Shown: positions 1 through 9,048 of the stretch, one piece after another
Position numbering within the stretch: position 1 is the stretch's first letter
Layout of the letters: every line of letters starts with the position of its first letter
Notes under the pieces: generated by a model
The model's input: only the letters and a program-made list of their open reading frames with translations
What the model was told of the DNA's origin: nothing
Databases searched by the model: none
Virus record (IMG/VR): IMGVR_UViG_3300010430_000023
Span: 1-64,000 of that record
DNA: 64,000 bases
Strand: one strand, 5' to 3'
Source: a virus
Position numbers and translations under genes: made by a program

Positions 1-1
1 A

Positions 2-3000
2 CTCAAGGCGTTGGCTGACAATTGGGGCACGATTACCACAGCCACGGAAGCGGCGACCAAAGCGCTGGTCATTTATGTGGGCTTTTCGCTCGCCACCAAG
101 ATTGCGACGGTCGCCAATCTCGCCAGCGCCTGGACAAAAGTCGGGGCGGCGACCCGCGGCGCAGCTGCAGCGTCGGCGTTGTTGACCGGCGCGAATGTCG
201 CGAGCGCCACCACCGGCGTCGCGGCGATGTCCGCACAGATGGCGGGCCTTGCGCGAACCACCAGAGCCGCAGGGCTGGCGCTGGTGGGCGTTTCGGCATT
301 GTCGCTCGCCAAGGCGACAGCGCAGGTAACCGGCCTCACCGCAGCCTGGCGCGTGCTTACGGCGGTGGTCGCCGCCAATCCCATCGGGTTCACCATCGCC
401 GCGATTGTCGGCAGCCTTATTCTGTTCGGCGACCAACTGGACGGGACAAAGGCCAAAATCCGCAGCTTTGACAGGGCTTTGCAGGACGCCTTTGACGATG
501 CCGGCACAAAAATTCCAGAAGGCCTGCAGGACGGCCTGGACAAGTCCAAGGAAGCGCTGGAACGCTTCGAGCGCAACTACAACGATATTCTGGAACGGTT
601 GCGGAAAAACGCCGCTGCCGAATTGACCGAACTTCGCCGCCTTGAAAACGAAGCGGCTGCACGCGGTGCGACCTCATTTGGCGGCACGACCGGTTTTGGC
701 GGCGTCGGCGCCTCTGTTCACCGTGAGGCGCAACTGCAGGCGGAGGCGACGCGCCTTGCCGCCGAGCGCGAAGTGGCGCGCGTTCAGCGGGCCAACCGCG
801 AGCGATTCGCCGAACAGTTCGGCAGCTTCGTCGGGCTCTCTAAAGAGGAAGTCGAGGAAGCCAAGCGCATACTGACCGGCCGCAGCGGCATCGCCGGGGC
901 GTTCGACCAAGTTAACGAGAAAATAAAATCGGCCCGCGAAGCCATGACCGGTTTCGCCGACCATGTGCGCCAGAGTTTCGACAACAGCGACGAAATCAAC
1001 AAATTCAAGGCGCGCCTCGAGGGCTTGCAAGAACGGATTGAGGAAGCCGGCGACTTCAGCTTGGAGGAAGCCCGGGGCGAATTTCAAAAGCTTATCAACC
1101 AGTTCGACAGTCTGGACCGTGCGGCGCAAAGGGGCGCCGAGGCGAGCTTTGAAGCCTTCCTGAACAAAATAGGCTTGGTCGGCAAAGAAAGCGAAACGGC
1201 CGCCGGGCAGCTGTCGAAGCTGAACGCGGAACTGAAAGACCAGCAAACCCTGCTGGACGCGGCAAATATCAGCGAGGAACAGCTGCGGCTGGCGTCGAAA
1301 ATTCTGGACATTCAGCGCCAGTATCCGCTGCTGGCCGAAGAAACCGCGACCGCGAAAGCCAAGGAAGCGCTGGCGCTCGAAGCCGGCCAGCGCGCCGCCG
1401 AGGCGCGTTATGAGGCGGAGAAAAAAACCGCCGATGCCGCGAAACAGGCCGCCGAAGACGCGGCGCGGGATCTCGACCGGGAACGCCAGCGCATGGCGGG
1501 CGACTTCGCGGACGTCTTTGTGGATGTGTGGCACAGCTTCACCGATGAGGGCCGTTCCGCCATCGACATTATCAAGGACGAATTTCGCCGGGCGTTCGAC
1601 AATGTCCTCGCGAATGTCGCCCGCAATTTCTTCTATAGCCTGTTGAGCGGCGGCTCGCCGGCGGGCGTCGTCGGTGGCTCGCCCCTTTCGCAACTGGCCT
1701 CCTTGGGCGTTTCCGGCGTTGCAGGACCGCTTTCGAGCGGCGGCAACATCACGTCGAATGCCGCCGCCGCAGCTGGGCAGGTGATACTGGGCGGCAGCCC
1801 GTTCAGCGCTGGCGGCGTCGCCCTGCCGGCGGGCGGGTCCAATGCTGCAGCGACGGCAGCAGGGCTGGTCGGACCGCTCGGCGCCATTAAACAGACATTT
1901 CAAGGCTTCCAGCGCAGCCTTGCCAATCTTGGCGTTAATGTCGGGAAAACCTTCGGCCTTGGCGGCCAAGGTCAGGCGCTGGTGGGTAAAGGTTTTGCCG
2001 GCGCGGGCACCGGCTTTGCTGTGTCGCAGGGCGTCAATCTGCTGGGCAGCCTGCTGGGCTTTGGAAACAAGGGCAACACGGGCTCGACCATCGGCGGGAC
2101 CATCGGCGGCACGCTTGGGTCGATTATTCCGGGCGTCGGCACGGTGCTGGGCAGTGTGGTTGGCTCCACGCTCGGCAAGCTTTTTGGCGCACTGGTTGGT
2201 GGGAAACCGTCAAACAAGGTCGGGCAGATTGTCATCGACCCGACTACGGGGCGCGTTCTTGGCACCGGGACCAAAGACCAGTCGGCGGAATCCCTGCAAA
2301 ATCTGGAAATCTCCAAGGCCGTGGGCGAAAATATTTCGTCCGGCGTCGGCAGCGTTCTGGACATTATCGGCGGCGAATTACGCAACAGGGCGTCCACGGC
2401 GTTTCGCGATGACCTTATCAACGTGGCCGCCGGCAGCCGCGATGGCATCCAAATCGGCAACCAAGGCGTGGGCGGAACGATCGCCAATCGCCAGAACTTT
2501 GAGAACACCGAAGCCGGCGCCGCCGCCGCAGTGGAGGCTGGCATCAAGCTGGCGCTTACCGGCGCGGACATCAAAGGCGGCAACAAAGACCTTGCCGCGT
2601 TGGCGCAGGCGCTGGCCGCCGCCGACGCGCCTATTGAAGACATCGTCGAAACGCTCGGCAGCCTCAAATCAGTGCTGGACTTTGACGCGGCGCCTGTTTC
2701 TGAGTTCCGCCAGGCGCTGGACACGGTCGCCGACGCTTTCGACCGCGCGCGCGCCGGCGCAGGCCAGCTGACAGGTTCGCTGTCAGGCTTGGCTGCGCAG
2801 GAACGCAAAGCAATTCAAGCTGTTGGCAGCGCGTTTGACCGCAGCATCGAACGCCAGCTGCTGGAACTGACCTCGCCGCTCGAAGCGGCGGCGCAAGAGT
2901 TGGTAAAACAGCAGACCGCCCGGCTGCAGGACGCGAAAGACATCAACGCGGCCCTGAAAGCCGCCGGCGACAGCAACGAAGCCGCCGCGCAGGCTCGGCT

Positions 3001-4723
3001 TGCCGCCGTGTCGGAACTGAACAGCGCCGAATGGCAGCAATTCGTACAGGAAGCCAGCGAATCGCCGGAAGCCTTCAAGGCCGCCGCCGAAGCCTTGCAA
3101 GCGTTGAGCGACAAATCTGGCGAGTTCGGTGTAAGCGCCGGCGCGTTGGCGGCTTCGCTCGAAAGCGCGCGCCAGTCGCTGGCGTCTGAGCTCGATAAAA
3201 GCCTAGACCGCCAATTGCTGGAACTCGAAAAACCGCAGGTGGCGGCGGCGCTCGACTTAATTCAGGCGCAGGGCGACCGCTTTGAACAGGTGCGTGCGGT
3301 CAGCAAGGATGCCGCCGACGAACAGGACCGGCTCTCGAAAGCCGTAGCGCTCAACACGGCGGAATGGAAAGCCTTTGTGGAGGCCGCGACCGGCACGCCG
3401 GAAGCGTTGGCCGCCGCTGCCGAAGCCCTGCAGCGCTACGCCGACCAAATCGCGGAACTTGGCGCCGACCCCACGCTGTTGGTCCGGCAGGTGGAGGATG
3501 CTCGCCAACAGCTGGCCGGGGATTTCAACACGCAAGTCGCCCAGCAGCTGCTGCAGGCGACAAACCCGGCGCTGGCGCAGTTTAATGCCTTGTTGGAACA
3601 ACAGCAGTTGCGCGTGCAAACCGCGCAAACGCTGGGCGCGAATGTCGCGGGGGTCGAACGCCTCAACAATGCGGAACGCAGAAATTTCCTCACGGGCCTG
3701 TCTGACGATGACAAGGTGAAGCTTGGCGACGCGCTGGGCCTTATCGAAGATTTCGGCGGCCGTATTGCCGTGGTTGGTTTTGAACTTAGCCAGGCTCTGC
3801 AATCCGATATCGACGCCATTGCCGAACACGCGGCGGCTGAACGCGAGGCAGCCGAAGAATTTAGGCAAATCCGCGAAGGCATAGGCGCATCGCTCGACAG
3901 CATTCGCCGCCGCTTTTCGCCGGAAACGCCGGCTGAGCAATTGCGGGCCGCGCAAGGCGAGTTCCAAAGCACCCTGCAGGCGTTTCTTGGCGGCGATACC
4001 GAAGCCGGGCGCCGCCTTGGCCAGCTTGGTGAGGACACCATTCAGCTTGCCAGCGAAGTGCTGGGCACAGGCTCGCAATTCGCACCGATTTTTGAAAACA
4101 TCACCAGCGGCCTAGAAGCGGCTAAGGCTGCAGGCCTGAGTTTTGAAGAGGCCGCGAACGCCCGCACTGCGGCGGCCGAAGCGTCCGAAGGAACGCTGCA
4201 AAACATCCTCGCCGCGCTCGACAACCAAGCGCCGGCGCTCGACTATCTGCGCGACCAAAACGCCCTGCTGGGCGAGGGCAACGAACTGGTCAAAGCCCTG
4301 ACCACCGAACTGGTCGCGCTGCAGGAAGCGCAGCTGGAAAGCAATGCAAACGCGCTGGCGCGTCTGTTTAATTTCAACACCGGCAACACCAGCGACCTTG
4401 CCGGCGGCGATGTGTCGGCGCTCATGGCGGCCATTCAGCGGGAGACAGAACTGCGCCAGCAGGCGCAGATTGAAACGCTGTTGCGCGCCCCGGCGCCGTC
4501 AATTTCGACGCCGGACCTGACAAACGACCAGCAGGCGTCCACGGCGCTGGCGGTCCAGCAAATCGCCAACGACAACCGTTCCGCACAATCGACCCAGATT
4601 TCCGTGCTGTCGGAAGCTATACGCGACCAGGCGCGCGCGACCACCCGCATGGAAACTGAAATCACGCTGCTGCGCCGTCGCTTCGATAAATACTTCCAGC
4701 AGCAAGAATCGCAGGCTGTGTAA
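2..4723 (+). CDS. Tail tape measure protein (5'-truncated by window edge)
   Basis: Sets tail length and helps DNA passage; this is inferred from size (more than 1570 residues), Ala/Gln-rich helical composition and its place before the distal-tail genes. The frame is open back to the first base, so the true start lies outside the window; a TTG at 11 is only the first in-frame candidate. A hydrophobic, Gly-rich stretch lies near residues 670-750, as is common in tape measures. From about residue 945 to 1270 there are three diverged repeats of roughly 115 residues, each opening with a QLLEL/QLLQA motif followed by AEW and PEA segments. The stop overlaps the next start. High confidence in the role, from context. 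Confidence 0.85.
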   Translation, partial: LKALADNWGTITTATEAATKALVIYVGFSLATKIATVANLASAWTKVGAATRGAAAASALLTGANVASATTGVAAMSAQMAGLARTTRAAGLALVGVSALSLAKATAQVTGLTAAWRVLTAVVAANPIGFTIAAIVGSLILFGDQLDGTKAKIRSFDRALQDAFDDAGTKIPEGLQDGLDKSKEALERFERNYNDILERLRKNAAAELTELRRLENEAAARGATSFGGTTGFGGVGASVHREAQLQAEATRLAAEREVARVQRANRERFAEQFGSFVGLSKEEVEEAKRILTGRSGIAGAFDQVNEKIKSAREAMTGFADHVRQSFDNSDEINKFKARLEGLQERIEEAGDFSLEEARGEFQKLINQFDSLDRAAQRGAEASFEAFLNKIGLVGKESETAAGQLSKLNAELKDQQTLLDAANISEEQLRLASKILDIQRQYPLLAEETATAKAKEALALEAGQRAAEARYEAEKKTADAAKQAAEDAARDLDRERQRMAGDFADVFVDVWHSFTDEGRSAIDIIKDEFRRAFDNVLANVARNFFYSLLSGGSPAGVVGGSPLSQLASLGVSGVAGPLSSGGNITSNAAAAAGQVILGGSPFSAGGVALPAGGSNAAATAAGLVGPLGAIKQTFQGFQRSLANLGVNVGKTFGLGGQGQALVGKGFAGAGTGFAVSQGVNLLGSLLGFGNKGNTGSTIGGTIGGTLGSIIPGVGTVLGSVVGSTLGKLFGALVGGKPSNKVGQIVIDPTTGRVLGTGTKDQSAESLQNLEISKAVGENISSGVGSVLDIIGGELRNRASTAFRDDLINVAAGSRDGIQIGNQGVGGTIANRQNFENTEAGAAAAVEAGIKLALTGADIKGGNKDLAALAQALAAADAPIEDIVETLGSLKSVLDFDAAPVSEFRQALDTVADAFDRARAGAGQLTGSLSGLAAQERKAIQAVGSAFDRSIERQLLELTSPLEAAAQELVKQQTARLQDAKDINAALKAAGDSNEAAAQARLAAVSELNSAEWQQFVQEASESPEAFKAAAEALQALSDKSGEFGVSAGALAASLESARQSLASELDKSLDRQLLELEKPQVAAALDLIQAQGDRFEQVRAVSKDAADEQDRLSKAVALNTAEWKAFVEAATGTPEALAAAAEALQRYADQIAELGADPTLLVRQVEDARQQLAGDFNTQVAQQLLQATNPALAQFNALLEQQQLRVQTAQTLGANVAGVERLNNAERRNFLTGLSDDDKVKLGDALGLIEDFGGRIAVVGFELSQALQSDIDAIAEHAAAEREAAEEFRQIREGIGASLDSIRRRFSPETPAEQLRAAQGEFQSTLQAFLGGDTEAGRRLGQLGEDTIQLASEVLGTGSQFAPIFENITSGLEAAKAAGLSFEEAANARTAAAEASEGTLQNILAALDNQAPALDYLRDQNALLGEGNELVKALTTELVALQEAQLESNANALARLFNFNTGNTSDLAGGDVSALMAAIQRETELRQQAQIETLLRAPAPSISTPDLTNDQQASTALAVQQIANDNRSAQSTQISVLSEAIRDQARATTRMETEITLLRRRFDKYFQQQESQAV

Positions 4724-6411
4724 TGGGTCCGGGTATTGGCATTCTGGGCGAACCGGTATTCGCCGACGGCCCGCCGCCGACGGTTGGCACGCCATACTCT
4801 GAATTTGTGCGGTCGGGTCGCGACGGCGTGTTTCTGGCCGATATCGACGTGCGCAATAAGGGCTCGGCTGCGGACATCGAGGCGCCTATTCAAATTCTGG
4901 CCGACCCGGTGCTGGCCGATTTGCCGCCTGGCGGCATCGCGCTTGGCGCTGTGGAAACGCTTCGGTTCTCCGACCACACATGGATTTCCAAACCCGACGA
5001 CCCGCGCATCACAAATGTGTCGTATCGGCCCCGCCTGTTGTCCGCGCTGAATGTGACCAGAACCGCGTCGCTGCGCGGCGGGCGGCGGCAGGTGCAGACA
5101 ACTACGGGTTATGTGGAACTGGCGAACAGGGACGGCAAACTGGACTATCTGGCGGCGTCGCGCTCCGCCGACGGCCTGCCGACCCTTATTCGCCACGGTC
5201 CGCGCCGTTCTTATCTTGACAGTTTCAGGACGCGGCTTTCGGTGCGCGGCTTTTCGTTTGAAGGCACCCGCGACCGCGTCCGGCTCGAATTGCAGGGCGA
5301 CGTTTCCATTGTCGATGGGTCGCTTGCTCTCGACTATTACGATGGCCGCGGCGGCCTTGGCGGCGACCCGGAACTGGCGGGACTGCCCGTGCCGGATGTT
5401 TTCGGCCCGGCGTTCAATGTCACGCCGCGCCTGATTTTGAAAGCGTTCCGTGTCTGGCAGGCCGGACTCGGGCCGCTTCTCGGCATCACTGAAATTCGCG
5501 ACCGCGCGCTGCCATATACGATTGTGGCGGATGTGCCAGACTTGAACGCGCTGGTGTCTTATTCGCTCGGCACGGGCGAGGCCGTGACCTGTAATGCGCT
5601 GGGTCTTTTCCGCCTGTGGGCGGACCCGGTGGGCCGTGTCACTTTCGACGCCAACGGTTATGTCTGGAACGGCGTCTATATCAACACGCTGCCGCTTATG
5701 GCCGAGTATATTCTGCGGGTGCGCGCGCGGCTGCCGGCGGGTGAGTTTGACCGGTCCGGCACCTATCAAATGCCGAACTATGAGGCGAATTATGCAACGG
5801 GAACCAGCACGCCAAGCTGCGCCGATGTTCTGGACCTGATTGCGGAATCCGCTTCCGCCTTTTACGGCCGCCGCCGCAGCGGTCTATACGGTTTCACCAC
5901 ATACGCCGCGCCAGAAAACTATTCCGCGCCCGCGCCGATTCTGGTGAAAAGCGAAGACATACGCAAAGAACACAACGAAAATTCGCCGATTTCCGAGCAG
6001 ACCGTCTGGTACAAAACGAACTGGACCGTGATGTCAGACGATGAGGTTTCGGAAGTGGCGCCGAACCGCGACCAGTATCTGAGCGCCGGCCAGTACATCA
6101 CCATTGGCAACGGTCTGGCGGCGGCCTTTTTCCCAAGCGCGCGCCCCGCCGTTCCGATTTACAGCCTGCTAACCCAACAGTCATTGGCCGAACAGCGTGG
6201 CCGCGCCGCCGTCGAAATGGACGGTGTCGAACGCGACATCTTCACGGTGGATGCCGGGCGCTTTGCGGCAGATTACGATTTAGGCGACATCGTCTCTTTC
6301 ACCGCCAACCGGTACGGCGCTGGCGGCCCGCCATTCATCATTGAAGAAATTAGCGAGCGCGACAACGAACAGGGATTGCTGCGCGTCATCGGGTCGGCAA
6401 ACAGGATTTAG
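4723..6411 (+). CDS. Tail or baseplate protein, unrecognised family
   Basis: 562 residues; the ATG overlaps the tape-measure stop (TAATG), so translation is coupled. The sequence alternates short beta-type segments with Asp/Gly-Arg turns and has no signal peptide or membrane segment. Its place directly after the tape measure is that of a distal-tail or tail-hub protein, and I infer a structural role from that alone. I recognise no specific fold or enzyme motif. Confidence 0.6.
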   Translation: MGPGIGILGEPVFADGPPPTVGTPYSEFVRSGRDGVFLADIDVRNKGSAADIEAPIQILADPVLADLPPGGIALGAVETLRFSDHTWISKPDDPRITNVSYRPRLLSALNVTRTASLRGGRRQVQTTTGYVELANRDGKLDYLAASRSADGLPTLIRHGPRRSYLDSFRTRLSVRGFSFEGTRDRVRLELQGDVSIVDGSLALDYYDGRGGLGGDPELAGLPVPDVFGPAFNVTPRLILKAFRVWQAGLGPLLGITEIRDRALPYTIVADVPDLNALVSYSLGTGEAVTCNALGLFRLWADPVGRVTFDANGYVWNGVYINTLPLMAEYILRVRARLPAGEFDRSGTYQMPNYEANYATGTSTPSCADVLDLIAESASAFYGRRRSGLYGFTTYAAPENYSAPAPILVKSEDIRKEHNENSPISEQTVWYKTNWTVMSDDEVSEVAPNRDQYLSAGQYITIGNGLAAAFFPSARPAVPIYSLLTQQSLAEQRGRAAVEMDGVERDIFTVDAGRFAADYDLGDIVSFTANRYGAGGPPFIIEEISERDNEQGLLRVIGSANRI

Positions 6412-6419
6412 GTCGGAAC

Positions 6420-7238
6420 ATGGCAGCGACATTCAGAGCCGCAATTGGCGGCATTAACTATATGGACCAGCCCGGGGTTGCGATTACAGCGACCGCAGAG
6501 GCCGCGCTCATGCCCGTAACCGACGTCGTTGTCCCAGAAATGGGCCTTGCCTGGCGCGCCAATGATTTGGCCTCCACCGGCGGCGCCGCCACGCTCACCG
6601 CCATTTTCAGCACAGCCCGCGACTTTTCAAACGCGGTGCTGGCCTTTGTCATTCCAGAACGGCGCGATGACGCGCGCGATATCGACTTCACGCCGGCCAT
6701 TTCGCCCACTGACACCGTGCGCTGGCGGCTCGGCAGCGACGCGCTAACCGCTGGCGACCTGTTCGACCAGACTTATGCGTCGAATATCGACCCGCAGTTA
6801 GGCTTTCATTGTCCGCCAACCCTGCCAATTGAGGTGGCCACACCGGTGGTCCGGCTGGATATGACCGTAACGCTTGCAGCCCCGCCTGCGGCGCCTTCCG
6901 ATGTTTTCGACATTGGCCGCGTATGGGCCGGACCCATCCACCAGTTCCTTTACAACCATAAATGGGGCGTGCCGTTCCGTTGGGACAGGGACGAACTAAA
7001 GCACCGGATTCGGGAATGGCGCCCGGACTTCACCGTAATACGCGACAGCGAACGGCCGACGCTGGAAACCATTCAGCAATTCGTTTCCGACGAACACCAG
7101 GTCATTTACTTCCCGCGCCTGTCCGTGCCGCACACCGGTTTTATTGGCCGGTTCAGGGAACTTGGGGACTTCTCGCGGGGGCGCTTTAACGCCAACCAGT
7201 GGGCGTTTTCTCTGCGCGAAGACTGGCTCGGGTTCTAA
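6420..7238 (+). CDS. Tail-associated structural protein, unrecognised
   Basis: 272 residues, 8 bases after the preceding gene. It begins with a soluble beta-rich domain; the second half is rich in Trp, Arg and Asp (for example FRWDRDELKHRIREW). The position in the tail block suggests a tail-tip or assembly component. No catalytic motif is visible. Confidence 0.5.
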   Translation: MAATFRAAIGGINYMDQPGVAITATAEAALMPVTDVVVPEMGLAWRANDLASTGGAATLTAIFSTARDFSNAVLAFVIPERRDDARDIDFTPAISPTDTVRWRLGSDALTAGDLFDQTYASNIDPQLGFHCPPTLPIEVATPVVRLDMTVTLAAPPAAPSDVFDIGRVWAGPIHQFLYNHKWGVPFRWDRDELKHRIREWRPDFTVIRDSERPTLETIQQFVSDEHQVIYFPRLSVPHTGFIGRFRELGDFSRGRFNANQWAFSLREDWLGF

Positions 7239-7270
7239 AATCAAGCAGCCGTGATTACGGGCATTGTGTT

Positions 7271-7290
7271 GCGGAAAACTACCGCTTTTT
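7271..7290 (+). terminator. Possible weak terminator
   Basis: A short inverted repeat, GCGG then a seven-base loop then CCGC, is followed directly by TTTTTG in the 63-base gap before the next tail gene. The stem is only four pairs, so termination would be partial at best. Confidence 0.3.
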
Positions 7291-7301
7291 GAGGTTCCGC
7301 G

Positions 7302-9041
7302 ATGGCTGACGGTCTAGTCGATTTCGTAAAATTCAGCGCCACGCGCGCCGCGAACGGCGACCTAAGCAGCCTGGTCGCGGTCCCCCCATATCGCGAACCT
7401 TACCAGATTAAGGCGAACCCGGACGAAGTCCTGCTGCATGTGCGAGATGCGGCAAACGACGCTGTCTGGCATCGCGCCTGGTATCAGCTTGCCGGCGGCG
7501 GTCAGCTAACCGAGGTTGAGGTAGTCGACAGCAATGCGCGCTCGGGCGAATATGGCCCGCTGAACACGCAATCCGCGATTAGCACCGTGGGCGCCGTCAT
7601 TGGCGGCTCGGTCATTGATTCGCGGTCTACACCAATCGTGTTGCGCGACGGCAGTTTCGGCAACGCAGACAGCGTGCGCGCGTCGGTCTTTTTCCCGACC
7701 GTCAAAGCGATACAGCAGCTGGGCGAACTTGAAGACGAGGCGTTCGTCTTTGCTGTTGATTCGCTTTACATCGCGAATGGCGGCGGCGACACGGCCGGGA
7801 CCGGCGCTGGCGGGCTTTTTCAATATGCCGCCGGCGATTCCACATCGCCAGACGGCGTGAACTATCACCAGCTTGTAACGCTGCCCGGGCGGCTCATTCG
7901 TCAGGATTTGGAAGTTCAGGCCCAGTTTATCAGGGAAAGTTTCGGGATATTCGCCGACGCGGGTGGCGACGCCTACGCGAAGCTGCACGCACTGGCCAAG
8001 GGCGCGGTCGGCGCAGAGGACGCATGGATGGGCCTGCAGGCCCTGCGCGGCAATGACGGCAAAGCCTACACGGATTTGCTGGCTATCATGCGTGATAGGC
8101 AAGTCGGTGAAGTGCCCTTTATGCGGGCCCGCAGCTACGGCGACGATGACGACCAAGTCCAATTGCTAAAACCTGTCGTTCCCCCAGTGAAGGCGACGAA
8201 GGGCGTCATTCCCGCCGGCGCTTTTGCGCGCGTCACCGCCGACAATCGGTGGTGGCTGAACGATGGCGACCGCGGGCTTGTCGAAGCGATCTTTGCCGAC
8301 ACCGATTTGTTCCGCGCCATGGTTGCCAATCTCGCCGGCGTACAGGCCCTGACGCCGGACGGCTGGGACGATAACGAACGCGCGCTGGTGCTGGGCCGCG
8401 ACGCCGCCGGCGACGTGACGCCATTCTGGTATTATTGGAGTTCCGGGTCCAGCGCGACGCATGACGGCCAATTTATCATTAAGCCGGATTTTCACGCCGG
8501 CGGCGCGGCGTGGTCGGAAGCGGGGCGCTTCCTGCTGGGCGTCGCACTCACCACGGCGACCGTAGCCACAGGCGGGTCAGGCGCATATGTCGTTGACGCC
8601 TTCAAGCGCCCGGTCATTATCGTGAACGGCGGCGGCGCCATTGACGATGTCACGCTCGCGGAAAACGACCCGGTGTTGCTGATACGCGGCGATGCGGACG
8701 TGCAGGTTTTGCATGACGGCGCAAAAATCAACCTTGGCGGAAATCCTTTAACGCTCACCGCGACCAATCCGACGCTTGTTCTGCAGAACCGCAACGGCGT
8801 GAATTTCCCTGCAGGCGGCGCCCTGTCTGCGGCGCCGCCGGAAACCACCGTCGTCGCGCTGGAAGCAATCGCCAACGCCATTAACACCGCCGGGAAATAT
8901 GAGGGCAAGATTGTCAAGGTAAAAAATCACGCCGTAAATCCACCCATTGACCGCCACTACAGGGCCCTGGGGTCTGCAACCAACAGCCGCTGGCGCCCGG
9001 AAGACGACCAGTCAGGCTTTAACGACATCATTCCGGCATAG
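7302..9041 (+). CDS. Tail fibre-like structural protein
   Basis: 579 residues with an ATG after a GAGG-type ribosome site. The middle is rich in Gly, Asp and Ala with short beta repeats, and the C-terminal 150 residues keep a Gly/Asn/Asp pattern typical of fibre shafts. The gene lies between tail genes and the beta-helix protein, so a receptor-binding or side-fibre role is likely. No chaperone or peptidase domain was recognised. Confidence 0.5.
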   Translation: MADGLVDFVKFSATRAANGDLSSLVAVPPYREPYQIKANPDEVLLHVRDAANDAVWHRAWYQLAGGGQLTEVEVVDSNARSGEYGPLNTQSAISTVGAVIGGSVIDSRSTPIVLRDGSFGNADSVRASVFFPTVKAIQQLGELEDEAFVFAVDSLYIANGGGDTAGTGAGGLFQYAAGDSTSPDGVNYHQLVTLPGRLIRQDLEVQAQFIRESFGIFADAGGDAYAKLHALAKGAVGAEDAWMGLQALRGNDGKAYTDLLAIMRDRQVGEVPFMRARSYGDDDDQVQLLKPVVPPVKATKGVIPAGAFARVTADNRWWLNDGDRGLVEAIFADTDLFRAMVANLAGVQALTPDGWDDNERALVLGRDAAGDVTPFWYYWSSGSSATHDGQFIIKPDFHAGGAAWSEAGRFLLGVALTTATVATGGSGAYVVDAFKRPVIIVNGGGAIDDVTLAENDPVLLIRGDADVQVLHDGAKINLGGNPLTLTATNPTLVLQNRNGVNFPAGGALSAAPPETTVVALEAIANAINTAGKYEGKIVKVKNHAVNPPIDRHYRALGSATNSRWRPEDDQSGFNDIIPA

Positions 9042-9048
9042 GTGACCC